Source of the DNA: Luteococcus sp038433155
Lineage (GTDB): Bacteria; Actinomycetota; Actinomycetes; Propionibacteriales; Propionibacteriaceae
Reading direction: 5' to 3'
DNA length: 64,000 nt
Assembly: GCF_038433155.1 (NCBI RefSeq)
Contig: NZ_JBCDMW010000007.1
Location: 111,319 to 175,318 of the forward strand
Made by a program: the position numbers and the translations under genes. The notes below the pieces were generated by a model. That model did not search any database, was not told where the DNA came from, and was given only the letters and a program-made list of their open reading frames with translations. Shown in pieces: positions 28,123-37,012 of this stretch. How positions within the stretch are numbered: the stretch's first letter is position 1; each line of letters starts with the position of its first letter.

Positions 28123-29781
28123 TCAGTTCTCCGGAATCATCTCGATGGCGTGCACGGGGCACTGGTCGTAACACGTCGCGCAGCCGGTGCACTTGGAGTA
28201 GTCGAAGCGGTAGCGGTGGTCCTTGCCCAGCTTGATCACGGCATCCTCCGGGCAGGCGCCCAGACAGCCGTCGCACTCGAAGCAGTTGCCGCAGGACAGG
28301 CAGCGCTTGGCCTCGAACAGGGCCTGGTCCGGGGTGAGGCCGCCCACCACCTCGTCGAAGCTGCCGCGGGCATCCTCGGCCAGCTCCGGCTGTTCCCGAC
28401 GGGTGTGACCCGCCCCGAAGTACCACAGGTGCAGGTCCTGGAAGCCGACCACGGGGTGCTTGATCTTGGGATCCCCGACGAACTGGTTCAGCCACAGGTC
28501 GATCTGCTTGGCGGCCTTCTTGCCGTGCCCGACGCCCACGGTGACGGTGCGCTCGCTGGGCACCGCGTCGCCGCCGGCGAAGATGCCGGGGACGTCGGTC
28601 ATCAGGGTGTCCGGGTTGACGTTGACCACGTCGCCGTCGAAGGTCATCCCGGGGATGCCCTGCAGGAAGCGGGTGTCGGACTCCTGGCCGATCGCCAGGA
28701 TCACGGTGTCGGCCTCCAGCTTCTCGAACCGGCCGGTGCCGCGGGCCTTGCCGTTCTCGTCCAGCTCCATGATCTCGACGGTCAGGTCTGCCTCGTCCAT
28801 CGAGGAGATGGTGCGCAGCCAGTTCATCTTGACGCCCTCGCGCTCGGCCTCGCTGGCCTCCTCCTGGTGCGCGGGCATCTGCTCCTTGGTGCGACGGTAG
28901 ACGATCACCGATTCCTCGGCGCCCAGCCGTCGCGCCACGCGGGCGGCGTCCATCGCGGTGTTGCCGGCGCCGTAGACCGCCACCTTGCGGCCGATCACCG
29001 GCCGCTCGCCGCTGGCCACATCCCGCAGGAAGCTGACCGCGTCCACCATCCGGGAGGCGTCCTGGTTGGGGATGTCCACCCGCTTGGACAGGTGCGCCCC
29101 GACGGCCACGAAGACCGCGTCGAAGCCGCCCTCGTTGCGTTCCTTCTCCAGGTCCTCCACGGTGTGGTTCAGGGTGATGGTCACGCCCATGTCGGTCAGG
29201 CGCTTGACCTCGGCGTCCAGCACATTGCGCGGCAGCCGGTATTCCGGGATGCCCCAGCGCATCATGCCGCCCGGCTTGTCCCCGGAGTCGCGGATCTCCA
29301 CCTCGTGCCCCAGCCGGGTCAGGTGGTAGGCGGCGCTCAGCCCCGAGGGGCCGGCGCCAATGACCAGCACCTTGAATCCGGTGTTGTTGCGTGGCTTCTC
29401 GAAGGCCCAGCCCTTCTCGATCGCGGTGTCACCCAGGAAGCGCTCCACCGAGTGGATGCTGACCGAACCGTCCAGCTCCACCCGGTTGCAGACATTCTCA
29501 CAGGGGTGGTAGCAGACCCGGCCGTGGATGGCGGGGAAGGGGTTGTCCCGGGTGAGCTGGCGCCAGGCGGCCTCCTCCTGACCGTGCTTGATCAGCCGCA
29601 GCCACTCCTGGATGTTCTCGCCCGCGGGGCAGCCGGCATTGCAGGGCGGCAGCAGATCGACGTAGACGGGCATCCGGGTGCGCACCGGGCCGACGCGGCC
29701 GGCAGCGCTGGCCAAGTCCGGGAGCTGCGTGATGTCGCGCGCGGCGCTCTCGCCCTGGGGATCGGTTACTGGCTGGGTCAT
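28123..29781 (-). CDS. GltD-like NAD(P)H:ferredoxin-type oxidoreductase with extra 4Fe-4S domain
   Basis: A 552-residue flavoprotein resembling the glutamate synthase small subunit. The N-terminal iron-sulfur region has CNAGCPAGENIQEWLRL and CYHPCENVCNR. The FAD motif is VLVIGAGPSGLSAA, the NAD(P) motif is VAVYGAGNTAMDAARVA and GIFAGGD closes the FAD fold. Unlike GltD it ends with two ferredoxin-type clusters (CGNCFECDGCLGACPEDAV and CTGCATCYDQCPVHA). There is no GltB in the window. As first gene of the nifJ operon it may pass electrons between ferredoxin and NAD(P)H. ATG 29781 follows GGAAGGGA. A TACTAT -10 candidate lies at 29832-29837. Confidence 0.88.
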   Translation of the reverse strand: MTQPVTDPQGESAARDITQLPDLASAAGRVGPVRTRMPVYVDLLPPCNAGCPAGENIQEWLRLIKHGQEEAAWRQLTRDNPFPAIHGRVCYHPCENVCNRVELDGSVSIHSVERFLGDTAIEKGWAFEKPRNNTGFKVLVIGAGPSGLSAAYHLTRLGHEVEIRDSGDKPGGMMRWGIPEYRLPRNVLDAEVKRLTDMGVTITLNHTVEDLEKERNEGGFDAVFVAVGAHLSKRVDIPNQDASRMVDAVSFLRDVASGERPVIGRKVAVYGAGNTAMDAARVARRLGAEESVIVYRRTKEQMPAHQEEASEAEREGVKMNWLRTISSMDEADLTVEIMELDENGKARGTGRFEKLEADTVILAIGQESDTRFLQGIPGMTFDGDVVNVNPDTLMTDVPGIFAGGDAVPSERTVTVGVGHGKKAAKQIDLWLNQFVGDPKIKHPVVGFQDLHLWYFGAGHTRREQPELAEDARGSFDEVVGGLTPDQALFEAKRCLSCGNCFECDGCLGACPEDAVIKLGKDHRYRFDYSKCTGCATCYDQCPVHAIEMIPEN

Positions 29782-29916
29782 GCGTGAATCCCTTCCGCGG
29801 GGGACGCCACCGGTTGCGTCCACTACAGGCGATAGTAACCGCCGATTCCGGAGGAATTGGGCTAAGGGTTGCCTTACCCGGGGCGACGGGAGGGGCTCGG
29901 GAGCCGCCCGGCAGGC

Positions 29917-30240
29917 TCAGGCCTGCGCGTCCAGCGCGGCCTCCAGCCGGTCCAGCTTGGCCGTCATCTCCCCGGTGCGGCCCGGGCGGATGTCGGCCTT
30001 GAGCACCAGCGCCACCCGGCTGCCGTACTCGCCAACGGCCTCGGTGGCCCGCTTGACCACGTCCATCACCTCATCCCAGTCACCCTCAATGGTGGTGAAC
30101 ATGGAATCGGTGCGGTTGGGCAGGCCGGACTCACGCACGATCCGGACGGCGGCCGCGACGGCGTCGTGCACGGATGCGTCGGGATTCTCCCCGCCCTTGG
30201 GGCCGACGCCGGACGGGGCAACGCTGAAGGCTACGAGCAT
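29917..30240 (-). CDS. Thiamine-binding protein (MTH1187/YkoF-like)
   Basis: A 107-residue ferredoxin-like protein: MLVAFSVAPSG at the start, TDSMFTTIEGDWDEVMDVVKR in the middle, VALVLKADIRPG near the end. The family binds thiamine (PF01910) and may act as a sensor or chaperone. NifJ and other TPP enzymes nearby make the link plausible. TAGGCT lies 6 nt before the ATG, indicating a leaderless transcript. No TPP riboswitch is seen. Confidence 0.85.
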   Translation of the reverse strand: MLVAFSVAPSGVGPKGGENPDASVHDAVAAAVRIVRESGLPNRTDSMFTTIEGDWDEVMDVVKRATEAVGEYGSRVALVLKADIRPGRTGEMTAKLDRLEAALDAQA

Positions 30241-30267
30241 GCCCCGAGCCTATGCCCGACGGGATCC

Positions 30268-32622
30268 TCAGCCCCGCAGGCCCAGGATCCGGGCCCGCTC
30301 GATGGCCTCCTCCCGGTTGGCCACCCCCAGCTTCTTGTAGATCCGGCGCAGGTGGGTCTTCAGGGTGTTCAGGGAGATGAACAGCTGGTCCGCCGTCTCA
30401 CCCAGGGTCCGGCTGGAATCCAGGCTGGCCAGCACGGTGCGCTCCGCCTCGGTCAGCGGGATCTTGGGGCGGCTGCCGGCAATCCGGGTGTGCCGCGCAT
30501 TGGTGGCGTCCAGCCCCAGCCGGGCCGCCAGCACGCTGGCCCGTTGGAAGGCCTTGGTGGCCTCCTCCCGTCGGTGCAGCTGGTCCGCGGCGGTGCCGAA
30601 GACCATCAGCGCAAACAGGGTGTACTTGGCGTGGTCGTGCAATGGCCGGTTGCTGCCGGCCAGGGGCGCCAGCAGCTGATGGGCCTGCTCCGGCCGGCCC
30701 TGGGCCAGCGCCAGCCGGGCCTGCGGCACCACCAGGCTGGGCAGTCGCTCGCCCAGCGGCTGGGCCAGCAGGTCCGTCAGCTCCTGGCCGGCGGCGCCGA
30801 GGTCGTCGTCGGCCATGAAGGCATTGAAGGCCGCCATCCCGGTCACCAGTTGGTCCAGCGGGGAGGCCGGCGGGTGCGGCTGGTCCCGGTAGGCGTTGAC
30901 GAGGTCCCGGGCGCGGCCGGGCTCGTCCCGGGCAATCTCATGGAGGGCCAGCACGTGGGTGCGGATCGCGTCGGTCTCCCGCGGGTGCCCGGTGCGAGCC
31001 TCCAGGCGGTCCACCCAGTGGCGGGCGGCGGCCAGGTTGCCGGTGTCGACGGCCACCAGCACCTTGGCCAGCAGCGCATACTCGGTGACTGCCTCGGTGG
31101 AGAAGTCCGTCTGTTCGCCGTGCTCCAGTGCCTCGTCGGCCAGCAGGGCCGCCTGGGCGGTGCTGCCCTGTTCGGCGTGGATGAAGGCCAGCGCGGACAG
31201 TGCGGTCACCAGCACCCAGGGCACCTGCACCACCCGGGCCAGGCCCAGCGCGGTGAGCAGCACGTCCTGGGCCTCCGCCATCCGGCAGTGGTGCAGCAAC
31301 CACAGGCCACGCTCCAGCCGGACGGCGGCCAGCTGGGCCTGGTGCAGCTCGTGCAGGTCCTCGTCCTCCACCTGCTCGGCCAGGCGCATCGCGGAGCTCA
31401 CGTCGATGTCGGCCGGGTAGCCGGCACGTCGCACGGTGCCCAGGGCCAGACAGACATGCCCCAGCCGCCCGGTCAGGTCCCCGGCCGACAGGCTGGGGCC
31501 CAGGGCCGCCACCTGGGCAATCATGGCGGCCGGGTTCACCAGCCCCGCGGAGACGGAGCGCACCGCGTCCATCTCCCAGCCGGGCGGGATCAGCTCGGTC
31601 AGCCGCGGCAGCGCCTCGTCCAGGCGGTCCCGGTGGAGGTTGACGGTGAGGAATTCCGCGGCCAGCTGCCAGGCCAGCGGCAGCATCCGCGCCTCGACGG
31701 CCAGTGCCACCGCGTCCAGGTAGCGGCCGCGGTTGCGCAACCACAGGGTCGCCCGTTCGGTCAGCCGTTCGCCGAGTTCCGGGTCCTCGCGGACCAGTCG
31801 ACGGGTGAGGTGTTCCCGCAGCACGGGATTGAGCCGGATGGAGTTGTCCGCCCCCCAGGTGATCGGCAGCCCGTGGGACTGCAGCCGGGTGAGCTGGGCC
31901 GCGGCGTCGCCGCGGCCCGTCAGCCAGGTGGCCGCCAGCGGATCCAGCTCGGGCAGGGCTGCCAGCTGGTGCAGCAGTTCCAGGTCATCGTCGTCGAGGC
32001 CGGCCAGCACCTCGTCGCTGACATAGCTGTCCACCAGCCGGGTGATCCGGTCCGCGGCGGACCAGTCCAGCTCCTGCTGCGCCAGGATCCGCACGATCGC
32101 CGGCCACCCCCGGGTCATGGTCACGATGGTCTCCAGCGCCTGCTCGGACAGGTCCGGGCTGTGGGGGGCCAGCTCGTCGGCCACCTCCTGCCGGGTCCAG
32201 GCAAGCTGGCTGCCGTCCAGGTCCACCAGCTGGCCGCGGGCCGCCAACGAGCCCAGCGGAGCCTCCGGCCGGCGACGTCCGACGAACAGGATCCGCACCT
32301 GGGGATGGGCTTCGGACAGGGCCAGGGATCGGGTCACCGCCGTCGTGTCCGCCAGGATCTCCTCCCCGGCCAGCACCAGCACCAGCAGCCGCTCGTCGTC
32401 GCCCGCGGCCAGGGTCTCGGCGGCCGCATCCAGTTCCCGGGCCGAGCCGATGCAGCGGTGCCGGAGCTCCGGATGGGCGCCCAGCCAGGCCCGGACCAGG
32501 CTCTCCTTGCCGTGCCCGGCGGGTGCCGAGATCACCGCCACCCGTCCCGCCAGCAGCCGGTCGAGCTGACCGATCAGCCGGGCCGGTGCCGTGTCCGGCC
32601 GTGCACAGTGGACCTGTTCCAC
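30268..32622 (-). CDS. Large LuxR-type (MalT/LAL-like) ATP-binding transcriptional regulator
   Basis: A 784-residue regulator. The N-terminus has a P-loop-like VISAPAGHGKES (about residues 30-41) and a STAND-like NTPase region. The middle is a long helical region resembling TPR repeats (ALHEIARDEPGRARDLV and similar). The last 65 residues are a LuxR HTH: LTEAERTVLASL, ADQLFISLNTLKTHLRRIY and KKLGVANREEA. GTG 32622 follows a GGGGGAGG tract. Such proteins activate operons in response to small molecules. It lies between the thiamine-binding gene and cydC on the same strand; the target is unknown. Confidence 0.87.
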   Translation of the reverse strand: MEQVHCARPDTAPARLIGQLDRLLAGRVAVISAPAGHGKESLVRAWLGAHPELRHRCIGSARELDAAAETLAAGDDERLLVLVLAGEEILADTTAVTRSLALSEAHPQVRILFVGRRRPEAPLGSLAARGQLVDLDGSQLAWTRQEVADELAPHSPDLSEQALETIVTMTRGWPAIVRILAQQELDWSAADRITRLVDSYVSDEVLAGLDDDDLELLHQLAALPELDPLAATWLTGRGDAAAQLTRLQSHGLPITWGADNSIRLNPVLREHLTRRLVREDPELGERLTERATLWLRNRGRYLDAVALAVEARMLPLAWQLAAEFLTVNLHRDRLDEALPRLTELIPPGWEMDAVRSVSAGLVNPAAMIAQVAALGPSLSAGDLTGRLGHVCLALGTVRRAGYPADIDVSSAMRLAEQVEDEDLHELHQAQLAAVRLERGLWLLHHCRMAEAQDVLLTALGLARVVQVPWVLVTALSALAFIHAEQGSTAQAALLADEALEHGEQTDFSTEAVTEYALLAKVLVAVDTGNLAAARHWVDRLEARTGHPRETDAIRTHVLALHEIARDEPGRARDLVNAYRDQPHPPASPLDQLVTGMAAFNAFMADDDLGAAGQELTDLLAQPLGERLPSLVVPQARLALAQGRPEQAHQLLAPLAGSNRPLHDHAKYTLFALMVFGTAADQLHRREEATKAFQRASVLAARLGLDATNARHTRIAGSRPKIPLTEAERTVLASLDSSRTLGETADQLFISLNTLKTHLRRIYKKLGVANREEAIERARILGLRG

Positions 32623-32722
32623 CTTTCCACCTCCCCCGAGAAGAAAAGAGCCACCGCAATGGTCAGTTCTGCTGACCCGATGGTGAAATCAGGCTAGTCG
32701 GGGGCATGGGCCATGTCACCCG

Positions 32723-34333
32723 TCAGATCATCCCGGGGGTGACCTCGATCTGAGCGGGGCCGCCGCCTCGGCGGAGATGCAGGATCTTGTTGCAGGACGA
32801 GACAACCGCGGGGTCATGGGTCACCACCAGAATCGGTGAATTTCCGCAGGTGCGCCACAGGTCGGCCATCAGGGCATCTGCAGTTTCACGATCAAGGTGT
32901 TCGGTGGGCTCGTCCAGCACCAGCACCTGGGTGTCGTCGGCCACCAGCACCCGGGCCAGCGCGATGCGCCGGATCTCGCCGCCGCTGAGGGTGGCGCCCC
33001 GCTCGCCCACCACTCGCGTGGGGTCCATCTCCAGACCGGCCCGACGCAGGGCGTCGGCCACCTGCTCGTCGCTGGCCTCCTTGTTGCCGATCCGGACATT
33101 CTCCGCCACGGTGGTGGCGAAGATGTGGGCATCCTGCGCCAGGTAGGCCACCGGGCCGCTGCTGGACACCTGGCCGGCCAGCGGCGGGATCAGCCCCATC
33201 ACGGTGGCGGCCAGGGTGGTCTTGCCCACCCCGGAGGGGCCGGTCACGGCCAACCGGTCACCCGGACGCACCGTCAGGTCCAGATCGCTGACCAGGGCCT
33301 CACCGCCGGGCCAGCCGACGGTCACCCCGGTCAGCGTCAGGCCGGGATCCTCGGTCCGGGTGGCGGGGGGCCGGTCACCCCGGCCCACCGGCGGCTGGTG
33401 CAGCAGCTCGGCCACCCGGCCCAGGCTGGTGCGGGCACGGGTCCAGGTCTGGGCGGCCCTGGTGAAGCTGGTCAGCACCTCGTGCAGCGCCAGCGGGGTG
33501 AGCGCCAGCACGGCCAGGTCCCGGCCCAGCAGCCGCCCGTCGGCCACCGCGTGGGCGCCGATCCACAGCGCGCCCAGCACGGCCACGCCGGCGGCCAGCA
33601 GCTGCCCGGCGGTGGCGACGCCGCGGGTCCACGCCGCGCGCCGGTCCGCCCGCTCCAGGCGCCGCTGCACGGCGGCCTGGCGGGCCAACGCCTGCTCCTG
33701 CCGTCCGCAGGCCACCAGGTCCATCGCATGGTGGGAGAGCCGGTCCATGGCGACGGCGAGCTCGGCGCGGGCGGTGACCGCCTCGGCGTCCGCGGCGCGG
33801 CTGAGCCGCTGCGCCACCCAGGGCAGGCCGATCCCAGCCAGCAGGGCGCTGGTCAGCAGCACCGCGGCCGCCCCGGGGCTGAAGAGGGCCAGCATCACCG
33901 AGGTGCCCAGCATCACGATGCTGGCCGAGCACAATGGGATGGCCACCCGGACCACCACGTCCTGGATCGCCTCCACGTCGGCCACCAGCCGGGTCAGCAG
34001 GTCACCCCGGCTGCGGCCCAGCAGCGTGGTGCGGCTCAACCGGCGGTAGGCGTGCAGCCGCAGGGCCCCCTGCATCCGCAGCGCCAGGCCATGGCCCACC
34101 AGCCGTTCGGCGTAACGGGCGACGCCGCGCAGGATGCCGAAGAAGCGCACCCCGACGGCCGCCGCCTCCAGGTAGAGCACCGGCGGGTGCTCCGCGGCCC
34201 GGCTGAGCAGCCATGCCGAGACCCCCATCAGCGCCACCGAGGCGCCCGAGGCGAGGGTGGCCAGCAGCAGGGACAGGGCGAACCGCCACCGGCCGTGGGG
34301 CACGACGTCGAGCATCTGGCGCACCAACCTCAT
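32723..34333 (-). CDS. cydC: Cytochrome bd assembly ABC exporter subunit CydC
   Basis: A 536-residue fused ABC permease-ATPase. Five to six membrane helices precede the nucleotide domain with VTGPSGVGKTTLAATVMG, LSGGEIRRIALARVL and VLVLDEPTEHLD. With CydD it forms the heterodimer needed to assemble cytochrome bd, moving thiols or haem across the membrane in known systems. Its ATG overlaps the cydD stop by 4 nt. It is the last gene of the cydABDC operon. Signature and Walker B are intact. Confidence 0.92.
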   Translation of the reverse strand: MRLVRQMLDVVPHGRWRFALSLLLATLASGASVALMGVSAWLLSRAAEHPPVLYLEAAAVGVRFFGILRGVARYAERLVGHGLALRMQGALRLHAYRRLSRTTLLGRSRGDLLTRLVADVEAIQDVVVRVAIPLCSASIVMLGTSVMLALFSPGAAAVLLTSALLAGIGLPWVAQRLSRAADAEAVTARAELAVAMDRLSHHAMDLVACGRQEQALARQAAVQRRLERADRRAAWTRGVATAGQLLAAGVAVLGALWIGAHAVADGRLLGRDLAVLALTPLALHEVLTSFTRAAQTWTRARTSLGRVAELLHQPPVGRGDRPPATRTEDPGLTLTGVTVGWPGGEALVSDLDLTVRPGDRLAVTGPSGVGKTTLAATVMGLIPPLAGQVSSSGPVAYLAQDAHIFATTVAENVRIGNKEASDEQVADALRRAGLEMDPTRVVGERGATLSGGEIRRIALARVLVADDTQVLVLDEPTEHLDRETADALMADLWRTCGNSPILVVTHDPAVVSSCNKILHLRRGGGPAQIEVTPGMI

Positions 34334-35931
34334 GCGGCACCCCCGAGCGTGACCACCCGGTCCGCCATCGCCAGCATGGCCGGCCGATGGCTCACCACCA
34401 GGGCGCCGGCGCCGCTGGCCCGCACGGCGTCGATCACGGCGGCCTCGGCGTCGGCATCCAACCCGGCGGTGGGCTCGTCCATCACCAGCAGCGAGGCCCC
34501 GTCGCGCAACCGCAGCAGGGCCCGGGCGATCGCCACCCGGCGTCGTTCCCCGGCCGAGAGGCCCTCGGCGTCGTCGCCCACCCGCCGGTCCAGCTCCAGG
34601 TCCGGGCCCCCGGCCAGGTCCAGCAGCTCCCGAAGCTCCACGCGGGAGACCTCCCGGGCGGCGCCCATGGCGATGTTGGCGGCGATGGACTCCTCCGGCA
34701 TCCCGGGATCCTGGCTCACCCAGGCCAGGTCCCGGCGCCGCGCCCCGAGCACCCGGCCGGAGTCCGGGGCCACGAAACCCATCACCACCGCCAGCAGCGT
34801 GGACTTGCCGCCGCCCGAGGGGCCCTGCAGCGCGACGACCTCCCCCGGGGCGACGCCCAGGCTCACGTCGTCCAGCACCGGGCAGGGTGCCCCCGGCCAG
34901 GTCAGGGTGATGTGTTCCAGCACGATCCCCGGGCGGGCCGACGGGGGCCCGACGGGCTCGGCCGTCGGGTCCTGGGCCGCCGCGATGAACTCCAGCGCCT
35001 GGTTCGCGGCGGCCATCCCGTCGGTGGCGTCGTGGTAGTGGGTGCCCACCTGGCGCAGTGGCAGGTAGGCCTCCGGGGCCAGGATCAGCACGAACAGGGC
35101 GGTGCGCAGGTCCATCGTCGCGAAGACCACCCGGAAGCCCACCGTGACCGCCACCACCGCCACGCTCAGGGTGGCCAGCAGCTCCAGGGCAAAGGAACTG
35201 AGGAAGCTGACCCGCAGCGTCTTCATGGTCTCGTCCCGGTTGCGGCCCTCGGTGATCCGCAGGCCCTCCGCCTGGCCACTGGCCCGGCCGAAGACCTGCA
35301 GGGTGGCCAGGCCCGTCACCAGATCGGCGAAGTGGTTGGCCAGCCGGGTCTGCACCCGCCAGCGTCGCGCCACCTGCTGCTGGGTGGTCCAGCCGATCAG
35401 CGCCATGAAGACCGGGATCAGTGGCAGGGTGAGGGCGATGATCACCGCGCTGGCCACGTCCTGGGTGGCAATCACGCCGCCCACCACCAGCGGCACCACC
35501 ACCGCCAGCACCAGTTGGGGCAGGTACTTGGAGTAGTAGCCGTCCAGGGCGTCCAGGCCCTGGGTGGCCAGCGTGGCCAGCGTCGACGAGCTGACCGTGG
35601 GGTCGGCCGGGCGGGCCAGCCGGGCGCGTGCCAGGTCCGTGCGCAGCCCCGCCTTCACCCGGGCCGACGCGTGGTGGGCCAGGCTCTCCGAGGCCCAGCC
35701 CAGCAGGGCCCGGACGACGAAGACCGCGGCCAGGGCCGCCAGCCAGCCCCGCGGCCCACCCAGACCGTCCAGCCGATGGGTGGCGAAGACCGCGGAGATG
35801 GCGTCGGCCAGCAGCCGGGCCTGCGCCACGATGGTGACGGCCTGCACCAGCCCCACCACGGCAAGGGCGACCAGGAAGATCCTGGTCGCCCTTCCTCGCC
35901 GCACCAGGCGGCTGTCGATGGGGCCTGCCAC
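34330..35931 (-). CDS. cydD: Cytochrome bd assembly ABC exporter subunit CydD
   Basis: A 533-residue ABC permease-ATPase with a GTG start 9 bp after the cydB stop. The transmembrane part includes YSKYLPQLVLAVVVPLVVGG and VIIALTLPLIPVFMALIGW, the CydD-type stretch. The nucleotide domain has LQGPSGGGKSTLLAVV, LSAGERRRVAIARALL and LLVMDEPTAGLD. Partner of CydC; position third in cydABDC supports this. Confidence 0.92.
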   Translation of the reverse strand: MAGPIDSRLVRRGRATRIFLVALAVVGLVQAVTIVAQARLLADAISAVFATHRLDGLGGPRGWLAALAAVFVVRALLGWASESLAHHASARVKAGLRTDLARARLARPADPTVSSSTLATLATQGLDALDGYYSKYLPQLVLAVVVPLVVGGVIATQDVASAVIIALTLPLIPVFMALIGWTTQQQVARRWRVQTRLANHFADLVTGLATLQVFGRASGQAEGLRITEGRNRDETMKTLRVSFLSSFALELLATLSVAVVAVTVGFRVVFATMDLRTALFVLILAPEAYLPLRQVGTHYHDATDGMAAANQALEFIAAAQDPTAEPVGPPSARPGIVLEHITLTWPGAPCPVLDDVSLGVAPGEVVALQGPSGGGKSTLLAVVMGFVAPDSGRVLGARRRDLAWVSQDPGMPEESIAANIAMGAAREVSRVELRELLDLAGGPDLELDRRVGDDAEGLSAGERRRVAIARALLRLRDGASLLVMDEPTAGLDADAEAAVIDAVRASGAGALVVSHRPAMLAMADRVVTLGGAA

Positions 35932-35940
35932 GCCGCCAGC

Positions 35941-36996
35941 CTAGGCGGGCAGGTTCTTGGTGCTGAGCCGCTTGCGGAAGACCCAGTAGCTCCAGGCCTG
36001 GTAGCCGAGCACCACGGGCACGGCGCAGGCCGCAGCGATGGTCATCAGCTTCAGCGTGTAGGGGGAGCTGGCGGCCGTCGTCATGTCCAGCGGCTTGGCG
36101 GCATCCAGGCTGATGAAGCCCAGGTTGCCGTACATCTTGGCGAAGATGTCCACCACCAGGAAGGCGATCGCCAGGCCGGTGAAGGTGAAGGCCCAGCCAT
36201 CACGCTCCTTCTTGACCATCACGAAGGCAATCACCAGGTAGGCCGCGGCCATCAGCCCGAAGACCCAGCACAGCGCGGTCGCAGTGGTGCCCAGCCAGGA
36301 GGTCTCCCCGGCCGGCCACGCCACGTTCTGCCAGACCACGAAGGCGGCCATCAGCACGGCGCTGGCCAGGGTCGCCTTCAGGGCGAAGGCATTGGCCTTG
36401 ATGCGGATCTCGCCCTTGGTCTTGAGGGCGATGAAGACGGCGCCGTGGGCCAGGAAGAGCACCACGAACAGCACGCCGCCCAGCAGGGCGAAGGGGCTGA
36501 ACAGGCTCCAGAAGCCCTGGGCGATCAGCTGGTCCGAACCCACCCGGATGCCCTTGACGAAGTTGGCGAAGCCGACGCCGAAGACCAGCGAGGGCAGGAA
36601 GGAGCCGATGGTGGCGCACCAGTCCAGGCCGGACTTCCACTGCGCGCTGTCCCGCTTGGCCCGGTACTCGAAGGCGACGCCGCGCATGATCAGGCCGGCC
36701 AACACCAGGAAGAGCGGCAGGTACAGGCCGCTGAACAGCGACGCGTACCACCCGGGGAAGGCGGCGAACATGGCACCGCCGGCGGTCAGCAGCCACACCT
36801 CATTGCCGTCCCAGACCGGCCCGATGGTGTTGATCATCACCCGTCGGTCCTGGGGGTCACGGCCGAGGATCGGGAAGAGCATCGCGACGCCGTAGTCGAA
36901 GCCCTCCAGGAAGAGGTAGCCGAGCCAGAGCACGGCCGAGAGGAAGAACCAGACCATCTGCAGCGTGGTCGGCTGGGTCTGGAGCAGGGTCAGCAT
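35941..36996 (-). CDS. cydB: Cytochrome d ubiquinol oxidase subunit II
   Basis: A 351-residue membrane protein with about eight to nine segments and the conserved CydB patterns LGYLFLEGFDYGVAML, NTIGPVWDGNEVWLLTAGGA and FPGWYASLFSGLYLPL. It pairs with CydA to form the high-affinity quinol oxidase bd that reduces O2 to water at low oxygen. It starts 16 bp downstream of the cydA stop and is followed closely by cydD. Confidence 0.95.
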   Translation of the reverse strand: MLTLLQTQPTTLQMVWFFLSAVLWLGYLFLEGFDYGVAMLFPILGRDPQDRRVMINTIGPVWDGNEVWLLTAGGAMFAAFPGWYASLFSGLYLPLFLVLAGLIMRGVAFEYRAKRDSAQWKSGLDWCATIGSFLPSLVFGVGFANFVKGIRVGSDQLIAQGFWSLFSPFALLGGVLFVVLFLAHGAVFIALKTKGEIRIKANAFALKATLASAVLMAAFVVWQNVAWPAGETSWLGTTATALCWVFGLMAAAYLVIAFVMVKKERDGWAFTFTGLAIAFLVVDIFAKMYGNLGFISLDAAKPLDMTTAASSPYTLKLMTIAAACAVPVVLGYQAWSYWVFRKRLSTKNLPA

Positions 36997-37012
36997 CTCA
37001 GGATCACTTTCC

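Noticed and set aside
29782..30267. TPP riboswitch before the thiamine-binding protein gene
   Set aside because: No conserved thi-box elements are present, and the gene appears to be leaderless.
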